From Isoetes taiwanensis (lineage: Eukaryota > Streptophyta > Lycopodiopsida > Isoetales > Isoetaceae): a stretch of DNA of 64,000 nucleotides. The notes beneath the pieces were generated by a model. The model searched no databases and was not told the origin of the DNA. It worked only from the letters and a program-made list of their open reading frames with translations. The stretch is taken from positions 7,130,992-7,194,991 of the forward strand of contig JAJEKV010000058.1 of assembly GCA_021234155.1 (NCBI GenBank), written 5' to 3'. This document shows positions 47,958 to 59,192 of this stretch, in pieces. The position numbers and the translations under genes were made by a program. Within the stretch, counting starts at the first letter, position 1; each line of letters starts with the position of its first letter.

Positions 47958-50000
47958 GATGTTCGTAATGTAATGATTTCCATCTTTGAAGCTAAGGATT
48001 GAAAATATTTTAAGTAATGTTGGTTACAACTCAAAGACATGTTGCCCAAGAAGAACTCATTTAACAACAATGGGGCCAACTAGTAGTTTATAAGATTGTG
48101 TGTAGGAAAAAAAAATCTATCAAGAAAGTAGAGTCAATTGCAATCTAATGCTAGAAAAGTTTGTTGGTTGTTGAAGTGGTTCAAAGCTAAGAGTTCTAGC
48201 TGTTTGGTTTAGAACATTGGGCACTTGAAAAAAAAGGAAGGCAATAAGATCAATGTCTTGAATCTGATTAAAAGCTCTAAAGAATTGCAGAAGTAATAAA
48301 GGCATGGTTTTTATTCAAGGACTTTCTGGAATCCCATTGGTATGATAAGAATGTAATCACTGTTCCATGCTTCGGTGAATGACTCAAAAAGTGAGGTTTT
48401 ATAATTTAAATTAAGTAGGTGTGTGAACTTAATTTGCGATGAAAATTTATGAGGTTCCTTATCCTTATAGACTAGACTAGACATTCATTTTTTTCTTTTT
48501 TCTTTTTTTATTTTAATCCCTTAATCTGGTAAGGCAATATCTCTGTCATTGACCTTTAAACCATATCTCAGAGCCTATTTTGTTAAATGGTAATCTGCGG
48601 CCAAACAATTTCTGTTAATTTGTGGTCACCTTATGGCTAAGGTGTGATCTTGGTTCTTGGTCATTGCTTTTGAAATCATGGTCAACCCAATTATGAATAC
48701 AAGAAACTTATCGCGGCGGCCAAGGCCGCCGCGAACGTTTCTCTTCCCCAACTCGTCCATACATGCTAGAACATGCAGAATTCGAACCTGCATTTTGTTG
48801 CCTTGTGTTCAGTGCCCGCACGATAGAAGAATGTTGACCACAACGACTCATTACGAAGCATTAAACCAAAAGAATCTAAGTTCCGAACATACAAAAATTG
48901 AACTGTGTTTGAGCATGGGGAATTCTAACCTCTGTAGTTTAAGGAGCCCTATAAATACTGCTCCATGGATAGATCTAAACTTTAAGTCTTTAGGCCACTT
49001 GAAGCAAAATAGAAAGGCACCATATATTAATAGTCATCCTAAAGCCTATGATACTGACCCTGGAAGTAACACACATAATAGATTTTAAATTATTAAAATC
49101 ATGCAGCATATCATGAGAGAGATTTAATGTACTGCGAATCATCTATTTATATACATATCATGAGAGAGAATATAAAGTATTGCCAATCATCCATTGATGT
49201 ATTCTACCAGTTAGCCCTTACAACTTATCAATAGGAGTTTAGTGAGGAAATTCTCACCAAAAATATTCTATCACATGGCATATACACCTGCTGCAGATCA
49301 CCTACAGCTTAGACCAGCCTAGCACATTGCCTAGCCAATATACCATATCATAGCTCAACTAGACCAAACCAGCACATTGCCTAGCCAATATACCATATCA
49401 TAGCTCAATTAATACTTATGTTTCTATCTGCACAAAGCAAGCAATAGCAAGCGCACACTAACAATTAGCACCTGACAACCTCCACTAAATCAACCAACAA
49501 TTCAATGGCAATCCTTGCAGCATCAGAGAATAAACAAAAGCTAACAAACCCTAGCAATAATAGAAAATCATATTGCCACAAAAGATTCAGCATATAAGCA
49601 TATCCATGGAATTATGAAGGAAGAAGATGGGGCTAAAGGAAGCGTAGATGTAGGCTCCTGGAAACTTTGATAATATAACATTTGCACCTATATATATTCT
49701 GCAACCAAGTGAAAGGTTTTGCTCATCATGAATATCTGTCTATAGAACCCAATTGCATCATATACCTTGAGCACCAAAGTTTTTAAGAATTGGACAAAGT
49801 TTTTGGGACCTTCTTGTAGACATGTTGTCTAGATTTTTAGTTTGTTTATGAGACATGCCTTTGGACTTGGTGATCAATATTTAGGTAAAATTTAGGTACT
49901 TACAGGAAACATTCTTTTTGCAGCATCTGGCATCAATCCTGGGCATCTCACTTATTTTCGTTTTTGTAGTCGGGTGATTGCATTGGCCTTGATGCACGGA
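47958..50000. other. Non-coding stretch
   Basis: Apart from the palindrome at 48711-48734 and a 59-bp tandem duplication at 49312-49410 (GCACATTGCCTAGCCAATAT twice), I see no supportable feature. The 143-codon frame at 48657-49088 has no domain. Confidence 0.45.
48711..48734. repeat. GC-rich perfect palindrome
   Basis: TCGCGGCGGCC, AA, GGCCGCCGCGA: 11-bp arms in AT-rich surroundings. The left half plus flank recurs inverted at 36701-36724. Confidence 0.6.
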
Positions 50001-50036
50001 GTGTAGTTAGACATGTTATTTGTTGTTTCCTTCTTC

Positions 50037-50249
50037 AAAGAGCTAGCAGGTGTTCCCATAACTTGGGAAGATGCTAAAGATGTAGATCCATGTCTGCATG
50101 AAAGTTGTAAAGAAATCTTGAACATGGATGCTGAACTGCTGGATTTAGATGCATTAAGCCTAAATTTTGCATCTCGTGCGCCTCCTCGGCTGGCGGCGCT
50201 GCCAAAGAATATTCCTCGACAGAGAATCCTCGAACCATTGATTCCCTAA
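50037..50249 (+). pseudogene. HECT E3 ubiquitin ligase fragment (UPL5-like)
   Basis: HECT ligases accept ubiquitin on a Cys and pass it to substrates. The frame reads ELAGVPITWEDAKDVDPCLH, SCKEILNMDAELLDLDALSLNF, similar to the HECT N-lobe segment of the plant UPL5 type (ISLEDI.D.DP....CKQILEMD). After about 45 residues it turns into unrelated Pro/Arg-rich sequence and stops. The catalytic Cys is in the missing C-lobe. Single-exon remnant; I see no neighbouring HECT exons. Confidence 0.55.
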
Positions 50250-51500
50250 TACTTAATACTTCGCTTCGAAGATTGTAATAATAAATATTTGTTGTTGTTG
50301 TTGTTGTGATTACCAGTATTTGCATCAGTTTCGGGCATGAGCAGAGTCAGCATGTCTGCTTTCGATATTCTTAAAATAAGCCCCCACCATCTACCATGGA
50401 ACATGGTAACCCCGAGCTCTGGCTATGGTGGCTATGTCCGCTTGTACGCCTCTCTCTTCCTTCCATCCTTCTGCCCGTTTTCATTTTCTTTAAATCCGGC
50501 GCATTTCTTCCCTGTTTTTGGTCCTTTGATTCTTGCACCTCTCTAACCTTTTCGTTTGAACGTGTTTCCATACCCATCCCTCCTTTCTTTTCGATGCTTC
50601 ATTGCCGGAATTGTTGCATTTGATCAAAATGTGAAGCTCAGGCTTTTGAAAGCTGTTCTAACCACCTGAAAATGATAAGGATTTTGCAAGATTTGCTCTT
50701 AATTGCGGTCGTTTCTTTACGTGGTGAGAGTTTGAATACGGGGTCGGACGGAAACAGTTTTGCTTGGTTGAATCGTCTCAATCGACTACAGCGAACTATG
50801 GTTTTCAAGTGACAAATGTGGAGTGAAAAGCATTCATTATTTTGATTCTGTCTGGCAGATCTTTATCTTCTTCACGGGGAAGAACATGCAAGTCTGGCAA
50901 TGGATATACTGGATCATTTTTTGTGCCCGAAATGAAGTAATCTTCAAAAGCTTAAGCATCGATGCAAAATGGATCACCCGGATGAATTCGGGTTTGGAAG
51001 GTGTTCAAGATCAATGGAGCTTTGCAACCTTGTTAGGTCGAGGGCCAGGAAAAGCATTAAGAATCTGGGGCCTTGTACAGGGGAAGCTGACCAAGAAGAA
51101 ACGGCTTGGAGCGGACTCTGTTTAAGAGGCTATAAGATTAGTGGCAAAAGAATAACCCAAAATACTCCCCAAAGAAGCCTCTTAAACATGGTGCCAGGTA
51201 CTTGCCCGGTGAACAACATGGAAAGTGGGTCGCATTTTTCATCTGAAAATGAAGCGCAAGCTGCCACGTGGCATATCCCTACAATTCGGAATGGAAAGTG
51301 GGAAGCCTATTCCGTGCGTATAAAAATTGACAGGTTGTAACCGGTTGCAAAAATAAAGCACAAGTTTATTTACACAGAAGTAAAATATTACATTATTCAT
51401 AGGGAAAGACACAAAATGGTCGATGTTCCCGAATAAAGAGGCGTTGCTTTTCCTGATAATATACAAACAGAACAACAATGGATATAGGATAAAACAAAAC
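50250..51500. other. Non-coding stretch
   Basis: A (TTG)n run lies at 50290-50306. Overlapping frames at 50823-51340 (100-123 codons) have no recognisable domain and both strands are open to a similar degree, so no gene is called. Confidence 0.4.
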
Positions 51501-51501
51501 A

Positions 51502-51690
51502 GAGGATATAAAAGAAATGAAGATGATCCGGCAAGATATAGTATAAGGAAAAGAGAGGATATAAAAGAAATGAAGATGATTCATCAAGATATATGATAAA
51601 AAACAGAGGATATAAAACAGATGATGATGATTCGGCAAGATTGGATAAGAAAAACAGAAGATATAATGAAGATGATCCAAGATGGGCCGG
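51502..51690. repeat. Minisatellite, about 54-bp unit, four copies
   Basis: GAGGATATAAAAGAAATGAA followed by GATGATYCRKCAAGATATA is repeated with drift, the last units shorter. Confidence 0.7.
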
Positions 51691-52229
51691 CAGAATGTCT
51701 TTATCAGCTGGAAAGCTCGTCACAGACAAGCTGTGCCCTTGTTACAGCTTATTTGGAGCACATAGAACCGCCTTCGAGCAAACAAAACCACCATGAGCAA
51801 ACAGAGCTACCAGGAACATAACATAACATGCCAAGCCGTTGTTGCAGCTTCATGGCCGAAACTAAGAGTTAATCCCAAAGCCATATTCTCCAAACTGCGA
51901 CCTGCATGCAAGAAAATCTAGATCTGAAAGCGTAAAAAGGAGAAACATTACCCTAACAGCATAAAACATCGCAATACCTTGCTTTTTCTCAAGAAAAGAG
52001 GATCTGGGCACTCATTCTCATCAAACAGCGATGGTTAGAGCAGAAAATCTTCTTAAAAAAAACAAAACACTAAATAATAGGGCGAGCGCCATAGCCGCCT
52101 AGCACCAGAGGATGCACAGAGGCCAGCGCCATAGCTAGCCGTCGAGCCACAGTAGCTGCCGAATGCCATCGCCAGACCTCCGCCAAGAAGAAAAAATTGC
52201 GAAACAAAATGCTCCCACTTTCCATGTTG

Positions 52230-52350
52230 TGCTGGCATGCCATCTGGTCCCACATTCCGGTGGGACGGTGATCTGGCTCCCGCCACTACCGCCGTCGGAC
52301 CCCACCGTCCGGCCCACACCGGAATGTGGTCCCAGATGGCATGCCAGCAT
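52230..52350. repeat. 121-bp foldback (long hairpin)
   Basis: TGCTGGCATGCCATCTGGTC then CCACATTCCGGTG on the left is inverted as CACCGGAATGTGGTCCCAGA then TGGCATGCCAGCA on the right, with nested GGGACGGTG/CACCGTCC. The arms are about 35 bp. The surroundings (52080-52330) are GC-rich compared with flanks. Confidence 0.75.
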
Positions 52351-52894
52351 ACAGAAAATGGGGCACAGTATTTGAATCAGATTAGAAGTTAAAGACAATG
52401 TCCACCTCGACCGCTTGGCTACCATTGCCGGAATGTTGCTTGGGAGGATCAAGAATATTGTCCCAGAATTTTCCCTTTTGCAAGCTTTCTCCAAAACTTA
52501 GAACATTTGGCAGCAAGAAAGATGAGCTTGGCTTGACTATGGCGGAGAAGTGCACTGCAGATGCATCATGCAGAGCTCACCGGAACTAGAGCAAATCGAT
52601 GGGCCAATAAAAGCATAATAAATGCGGATCGAGTGTATATAAGGTGAAGCGATTGTCCTATACCACGTGTCAGCGGGAGGTCGTCTCAAACAAAATGCAT
52701 CAAATAAATAGCTTAAATAACAAAAAAGGATACTGCTTTATATAAGAGTGATAGTGTTGTTTTAGGTGTACATGTACGTTGGCTAAGGTTTGATACGGCC
52801 ATATACTCTATTTTAACATGAAAATATAAACTGGACTAGAAAGTAGCTGAAGGAATTCCATTTCTAAAGCAGCTCACCTTTAACCTAAGCACCG

Positions 52895-53670
52895 AAAGTT
52901 CAAATTAAAAGCCAACTTTTTAAACGTGCAACACATAAAAGGAATGCATCATAAGTTATCCCTTGGCAAAATGTCTTACTCATTAGAATCTCTATATTTA
53001 CAATGTCACACAAATATTGGTATACACAAGTTTTTTTGTTGGTATATCACTATGTGTAATTTGTGTCGCACATTTAACCTACCAACATGAAGAAGTTGTA
53101 GTGTTATTAATTAAAAGTTCAAATTAAAAGCCAACTTTTTAAACGTGCAACACATAAAAGGAATGCATCATAAGTTATCCCTTGGCAAAATGTCTTACTC
53201 ATTAGAATCTCTATATTTACAATGTCACACAAATATTGGTATACACAAGTTTTTTTGTTGGTATATCACTATGTGTAATTTGTGTCGCACATTTTGTAGT
53301 GTTATTAATTAAAAGTTCAAATTAAAAGCCAACTTTTTAAACGTGCAACACATAAAAGGAATGCATCATAAGTTATCCCTTGGCAAAATGTCTTACTCAT
53401 TAGAATCTCTATATTTACAATGTCACACAAATATTGGTATACACAAGTTTTTTTGTTGGTATATCACTATGTGTTATTTGTGTCGCACATTTAACCTACC
53501 AACATGAAGAAGTTGTAGTGTTATTAATTAAAAGTTCAAATTAAAAGCCAACTTTTTAAACGTGCAACACATAAAATGAATGCATCATAAGTTATCCCTT
53601 GGCAAAATGTCTTACTCATTAGAATCTCTATATTTACAATGTCACACAAATATTGGTATACACAAGTTTT
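52895..53670. repeat. Satellite array, 219-bp unit, about 3.6 copies
   Basis: Units beginning AAAGTTCAAATTAAAAGCCA start at 52895, 53114, 53312 and 53531. The second unit is 198 bp because it lacks a 21-base segment (TTAACCTACCAACATGAAGAAG region); the last is cut at 53670. Units are almost identical. The 3' part of one unit also occurs at 60076-60150. Confidence 0.9.
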
Positions 53671-53755
53671 TTGGGTTGCCCCTAGGGGGGCAATCCCTTG
53701 TTTATTTGGGTTTTTGGCATGTGCTGGGTATATGCTAGTATATACCGGAATATCT
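53668..53755 (+). repeat. GGGTTGCCCC hairpin repeat ending the satellite
   Basis: TTTTTTGGGTTGCCCC, TAGG, GGGGCAATCC, then CTTG and GGGTATATGCTAGTATATAC. It has 10-bp hairpin arms. It interrupts the satellite unit at its T run and resembles the inverse of 43005-43085. Confidence 0.5.
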
Positions 53756-54770
53756 TTGAAAACGCTAAAACTCCCTATTGTAAAAAGTCGCCCTAAAACT
53801 TTGTAAAACCATCTAACCGAGGCCGGTCAAGTGTGTCCGGTCGTCGCCCAACCAAGACACAAACGACCATACGAGATTTCGACGTCGCAGGGGATTCTTG
53901 GACTAAGAAGGCCGCTTTACCCTATTCTTGTTATATGTCTCGAGTTTAGTTTCGTATGCGTGCATGGTAAGATGCACTTGACTATTGAGTGTTTGCGATT
54001 GACTATGGAGGGGCAACCACATTCAAGACTAATAAACCATTGAGCACCGCGGTCAAGGGAGAGGCATGCATGCAAAAGTTGGAGTAAACCTGTTTTGTTT
54101 ACTTTGGATTAGGCTTTACCGCAGATTCTTGTAGCGTAGCATTTTCCTCTTTGCGCGATGCATGCGGCGCAATGTAGTTTCATGCCATAATAGGACTTTC
54201 CGAGATCGATATTAGTTTTTCGTTTGTGAATTATATTGTTTAACAGCCAACAGAAATCTGTCAAGACTATTAGAGTGGTGCTGCTTACTAGCCTGTCTAA
54301 ATGGACTTCAGGGTTTCAGTTTGATTACCATTTCATGATAGCAACCCTTTGTGCGATGGAACCATGTTTCTTTTAATTTTAGCCTGGTTCAAGCATCTTC
54401 TTTAGAAAAGTCAACATTATGACATATTGTCACTAGTATCTTTGTCCTAGATAAGGCAAGGTTATGGTAGGGCTCGCTGGATTGGAATTCTTTGATAAAA
54501 CAAGCTCATGCTTTATCTTGATGGATTGGATGGCCATGATAAGAGATTTGAAAAATGAAATGTCCATGCAACACGACGCTTCTAACCTTGCTTAAGCATT
54601 GTTTTTTCCAGACAATGAGGATATACGACCATTAAATCTAGAAAGTTGTTATGATTATGTCCCTGTGTAACAGAAGGTCAAAGAGTTCCGAAAAATGCTT
54701 GTTTTCTTATGCGGTGCTATATTTTTATTGATAAGTAATGGGACTAAAAGCTTACTGATCGGTTATGAGC
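53756..54770. other. Non-coding stretch
   Basis: No gene, array or hairpin I can support. Open frames are at most 70 codons. Confidence 0.45.
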
Positions 54771-54775
54771 AACAG

Positions 54776-56042
54776 AGGACCCAAACAGTATTGTTGCATC
54801 TCAAATGGCAGTGGACTATGAGAAAAGTAGGTTGCTGGCCAAGTTTGGAAGGATAGGTTATCCAGCTGCACTCGTGAAGAAAGCCATCAAAGCATATGGT
54901 AGTTATGCCAATGAATTCTTAATGATATGATCAGAAGAGATTCTAATAATTTGAAAATGGTACTAATTTCACTTCGTAACTCTAGGCGATGCAGATGATG
55001 CCACTATTGTCGATTATTTTAAAGCTCTGGAAACACACGATGTCAATACTCTTGAAGTAAGAAAGCAAACATTTATATAGTTTGAGTAGCTTCTGCACAC
55101 TTGAATTACAGTTCTCTAATTTTTATGCAGGAAAAGGAGGTCATTCCTCGGGAAGACCATATCTTACGACGAATATTCCAGTGATCACCTACAATCTATG
55201 GAGATCAAAAAGCTTAAGAGAAAAAAAAAGAAACTTCGGAAGAAGATCCTTTATTATACTTGTTGAGTTGTTTGTCCCTGCAAGTTTGGTTACTTTTAGA
55301 TTATTTTATGCAGATACGTCCATTTTCATCTCCCCAGGAACATGCCACATTCGTCAAGTTTGAGAGTATGGGCTATGCACCTGCTGTTGTAAGGGCAGCT
55401 GTCAGAGCTTGTGGTGAGTATACAGTATTGGATGGAAATGGGATAAAGTTGGATCATAGGACCTTGATACTTACTAACTTCCTTGTCATTTAATTGCAGG
55501 TGATGCAGATGATGCAACTGTTATTGTCTATATAACAGCTTTAGAAACAGGTGGTGGCTATCCACAGTGGTAGTTCCTTTCACGGACGTGGAATGCCGCT
55601 CCGCACATGTAGCAAAGCCTGCGGAGGCTTACAAACAGGAGGAAAAGCTTTTATATTTTTGTTCAATGCTTTCTCGAGAAAGAATGCTGCTTATGTGACG
55701 GTCCACAGAGGCTCCACGCAAGCCCACAAATTAGCAGCAAATGCACTGCAATGTAGGTAACCAGAAATTATCACTCAACCGCCTTTTCTTCATTGTTAAT
55801 GCTGGATGAGAGCCTTTCCCTTTTCTTTTCCCCTTCCTCTGATGCCACTTCCACTTCAGAGTTTTTGTTTCTTGTTCAGAATCTACTATTGAGAGCTCCA
55901 CCTCCAGTTTCTCTTTGCAATTCTGAGCTGCCATTTCAGGCTTATCGTCGCTTTTGTCAATTGGGGCTAGACAATCTCTCACTTTTGAAAATTGTATCAG
56001 CATTCTCCATTTTAGTTGTTGCAGGTTTTAAACCCACACTGG
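54776..56042 (+). pseudogene. Two-UBA-domain gene fragment, copy 1
   Basis: UBA domains are three-helix ubiquitin-binding modules. Exons run 54776-54898 (DPNSIVASQMAVDYEKS then FGRIGYPAALVKKAIKAYG), 54985-55056 (DADDATIVDYFKALETHDVN), 55131-55180 (EKEVIPREDHILRRIFQ, stop), 55315-55411 (FVKFESMGYAPAVVRAAVRA) and 55500-55549 (GDADDATVIVYITALET). GT/AG sites fit. So there are two UBA domains joined by a basic linker, as in plant DRM DNA methyltransferases, but no methyltransferase motif is present and DRM identity is only a suggestion. The stop after the third exon and lack of further exons point to a fragment. 54836-56042 is the first unit of a tandem duplication. Confidence 0.6.
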
Positions 56043-57246
56043 TGGCCAAGTTTGGAAGGATAGGTTATCCAGCTGCACTCGTGAAGAAAGCCATCAAAGC
56101 ATATGGTAGTTATGCCAATGAATTCTTAATGATATGATCAGAAGAGATTCTAATAATTTGAAAATGGTACTAATTTCACTTCGTAACTCTAGGCGATGCA
56201 GATGATGCCACTATTGTCGATTATTTTAAAGCTCTGGAAACACACGATGTCAATACTCTTGAAGTAAGAAAGCAAACATTTATATAGTTTGAGTAGCTTC
56301 TGCACACTTGAATTACAGTTCTCTAATTTTTATGCAGGAAAAGGAGGTCATTCCTCGGGAAGACCATATCTTACGACGAATATTCCAGTGATCACCTACA
56401 ATCTATGGAGATCAAAAAGCTTAAGAGAAAAAAAAAGAAACTTCGGAAGAAGATCCTTTATTATACTTGTTGAGTTGTTTGTCCCTGCAAGTTTGGTTAC
56501 TTTTAGATTATTTTATGCAGATACGTCCATTTTCATCTCCCCAGGAACATGCCACATTCGTCAAGTTTGAGAGTATGGGCTATGCACCTGCTGTTGTAAG
56601 GGCAGCTGTCAGAGCTTGTGGTGAGTATACAGTATTGGATGGAAATGGGATAAAGTTTGATCATAGGACCTTGATACTTACTAACTTCCTTGTCATTTAA
56701 TTGCAGGTGATGCAGATGATGCAACTGTTATTGTCTATATAACAGCTTTAGAAACAGGTGGTGGCTATCCACAGTGGTAGTTCCTTTCACGGACGTGGAA
56801 TGCCGCTCCGCACATGTAGCAAAGCCTGCGGAGGCTTACAAACAGGAGGAAAAGCTTTTATATTTTTGTTCAAGGCTTTCTCGAGAAAGAATGCTGCTTA
56901 TGTGACGGTCCACAGAGGCTCCACGCAAGCCCACAAATTAGCAGCAAATGCACTGCAATGTAGGTAACCAGAAATTATCACTCAACCGCCTTTTCTTCAT
57001 TGTTAATGCTGGATGAGAGCCTTTCCCTTTTCTTTTCCCCTTCCTCTGATGCCACTTCCACTTCAGAGTTTTTGTTTCTTGTTCAGAATCTACTATTGAG
57101 AGCTCCACCTCCAGTTTCTCTTTGCAATTCTGAGCTGCCATTTCAGGCTTATCGTCGCTTTTGTCAATTGGGGCTACACAATCTCTCACTTTTGAAAATT
57201 GTATCAGCATTCTCCATTTTAGTTGTTGCAGGTTTTAAACCCACAC
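54836..57246. repeat. 1207-bp tandem duplication, near-identical
   Basis: TGGCCAAGTTTGGAAGG begins units at 54836 and 56043, offset 1207. Similarity ends at 57246. I count only about four substitutions between the units (for example L/F in GIK[LF]DHR, N/K in FLF[NK]AF, D/H in LGL[DH]NL). Confidence 0.95.
56043..57246 (+). pseudogene. Two-UBA-domain gene fragment, copy 2
   Basis: Second unit of the tandem duplication. It repeats the exons at +1207: the first exon (56043-56105) lacks its 5' part, so it has no start codon, and the others lie at 56192-56263, 56338-56387, 56522-56618 and 56707-56756. Splice sites are unchanged. With copy 1 this places two sets of UBA exons in series, but the stop after the third exon is present in both. 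Confidence 0.6.
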
Positions 57247-57433
57247 CTGCAAGATCTCTCATATTTCCATTTCCATGAGTTTGTTTCGAATTATTAGGAA
57301 CCTCATCTGTATGTGCTTTCACTGCTACCAAATGGGAAATCTGTAAACAAGCACATTGTTAAACAGAGAACTTAATTTCTAGAACTTGTTACATGTGAGA
57401 ATGATAGCCCCATGTACTAGGTACATAACACTA

Positions 57434-58111
57434 TTACTTGCATGTTGTTGCTCTTGATGGGAATTTTGCAGTTGATGCCAATATCTTCTCCTGCATTGCT
57501 GGATGTCTGGTCTCGTAAAATTGGAAGTCATCTAATATAGATGCCTTGGATGGGTAGCTTTTAAATATCTTAAGCATTTTAATACCCTGCTGAAATGTAA
57601 CCTGTTGATGTGGTGTCTCCAAATGAATCAAATTAGAAACCAGAGACAAAAGGGAAAAGCAGATGAGGATGAGAAGCTATCTCTTGGGTGTCTCTACTGT
57701 TGATCACAGGTTTTTTGTCATTGTTCTCTAAAATGATATGACGAAATCGGCTATTGGGAATGTCTTTGATGACATGCCACTTAACACAAAAATGTCCATT
57801 CCACTTATCCTGCTGCCAAAAATCCATGCTCTTATTAAAATCTACAGATCCGCACATTTCTGCTAGGCCACAAAATTGCCCACTCGCATTGACCTGTACA
57901 TAAAACTTTAAGACTCACTGACACCTTCCTTAAAATAAGCAAAACAGAGAAGTACACTTATAGAGAACTTCGCATCATTATAAGATGTGACAAAATCAGA
58001 CTTGTTATACTGCTCTTTTGTAGCAGGGACACAATTAATATTTCCATTTGAAATTCCATTTTGTCCCCTAAAATGCTTCACCATACCCAAAGAGGTGTAG
58101 TAGGGACACAA
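57434..58111 (-). pseudogene. YTH-domain (ECT-type) m6A reader fragment
   Basis: YTH domains bind N6-methyladenosine in mRNA through an aromatic cage. On the minus strand the pieces are: FRGQNGISNGNINCVPATKE then QYNKSDFVTSYNDAKF (58085-57965), [20 protein letters not shown] then [14 protein letters not shown] and [20 protein letters not shown] (57893-57680), and VTFQQGIKMLKIFKSY then SILDDFQFYE (57601-57500). The two cage Trp of FWQQDKW are kept. The exon with the first cage Trp (the ..WASTPNGNKKLD segment of the family) is missing between 57965 and 57893. The donor after DTQE reads AT instead of GT. So the domain is incomplete and the gene is likely dead. The usual long disordered N-terminus is not visible. 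Confidence 0.85.
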
Positions 58112-58172
58112 TTAATATTTCCATTTGGAATTCCATTTTGTCCCCTAAAATGTTTCACTATACGCAAAGAGG
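58024..58172 (-). repeat. 77-bp tandem duplication in a YTH exon
   Basis: GGGACACAATTAATATTTCC followed by ATTTGRAATTCCATTTTGTC starts at 58026 and 58103. It duplicates the exon part encoding FRGQNGISNGNINCVP. Confidence 0.85.
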
Positions 58173-58715
58173 AACGTTGAGCCTTCACTCACTCTAGTCC
58201 GTGGTCCTTTATTTTGCTCTATTCATCGTAGGCTTTGGTCTTCCTTCTTTTTTCTCATTGGATGAAGGATATCTGGAATCATAATTGTGCATTTCCATTG
58301 GGTCAAGTCCCCTTTGATATGGGTTGTGAGGTGCAATTAGTGCCATTGAAAATCCAAGCCTTGATGCCATGTTTGCCTTGAATAATAACTTTACCTACAC
58401 TGCAGAGCACAACACAGTCGTCGATGTCTCGATGCATAAACGCGTTCGTAGACCTTCAAATGAATACTTTGCTATCCCAATTCTTTAACTAGGCAGTACT
58501 TTGCGTTTTCACGACAAGGTGCCTCTATGTTTGAAAAAGGCAAAAAACCCTTTCTTGCTATATATAAAAATGGTGGAGGAGCGAGCCTTGCAACCATCAA
58601 CAAGTAAAGCTCTATTACTTGTCCTCCTTCCTTTCGGATCCCATTAACTAGTGCGACAGTGCAGATGGCATAATCTAGTGGCACCAAATATGCGGAAAGC
58701 GGGGATTCTGTTGAC

Positions 58716-59192
58716 ATGCCCAATCCGAAGTCAACAAAAGCAATCCAGAAATCAACTTGTTTGTTCGCGGCTCCTGGAAAAGAGATACATGTGCTCGTTT
58801 TAATCCAATATGGGAATTTTCTACGAGCAACATCTAACAGTTACCGAGCGTTGAATGTGGATGTCGTAGATGAGCATGCAATGCACACAATCACGGTGAA
58901 CGGACGTGGAATTGGAAACCGTGTTGAGACAGGCTTTTGGCTCTCCATACGTAATTTCGGTGTAAGAAAGAGAAATTCGTTGTATGAGTTCGGAGATTGT
59001 GTGAACACCATAAAGATTCTAAGGAACACCAAGGTGGCATCCATTGAAGGGCCTGGAGTTCTGCTTTCCTTATTGCCCATAGATGGTGCAAATATTCGGT
59101 TACTGTTAAGCACGACCCATGACCAACCTATATACGTCAACCTACTAGTTGTTATTGGAGGGGTCAAAGAACATGGGATGTTCCCTTGTTAG
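58716..59192 (+). CDS. Unrecognised ORF, 158 aa
   Basis: The longest clean open frame in this area. It reads MPNPKSTKAIQKSTCLFAAP, then VNGRGIGNRVETGFWLSIRN then FGVRKRNSLYEFGDC and IYVNLLVVIGGVKEHGMFPC. Alternating beta-like segments and the pattern F.IRNFGV...SLYEFGDC.N are vaguely like OB-fold proteins of the RPA type, which some Helitrons carry, but I would not name it on this. It lies 0.9 kb upstream of the hairpin terminal motif at 60021-60076, in the orientation expected if that were a Helitron 3' end. Promoter, introns and expression are unknown. The antisense frame (58841-59167) is open too. Confidence 0.35.
   Translation: MPNPKSTKAIQKSTCLFAAPGKEIHVLVLIQYGNFLRATSNSYRALNVDVVDEHAMHTITVNGRGIGNRVETGFWLSIRNFGVRKRNSLYEFGDCVNTIKILRNTKVASIEGPGVLLSLLPIDGANIRLLLSTTHDQPIYVNLLVVIGGVKEHGMFPC

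Noticed and set aside
48657-49088. 143-codon plus ORF
   Set aside because: Coding signal is weak, it crosses the GC palindrome, and no family is recognisable.
50823-51340. Overlapping plus ORFs of 100 and 123 codons
   Set aside because: Neither frame gives a recognisable motif. They overlap in different frames and there is no splice or homology reason to choose one.
55731-56003. Lys-rich minus ORF within the tandem duplication (and its copy at 56938-57210)
   Set aside because: No domain and no splice support. The pyrimidine-rich plus strand explains the Lys/Glu composition.
54776-57246. RAD23 or DDI1 identity for the two-UBA fragment
   Set aside because: No ubiquitin-like or protease segment is visible. 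DRM-like is only a suggestion, so no symbol is assigned.
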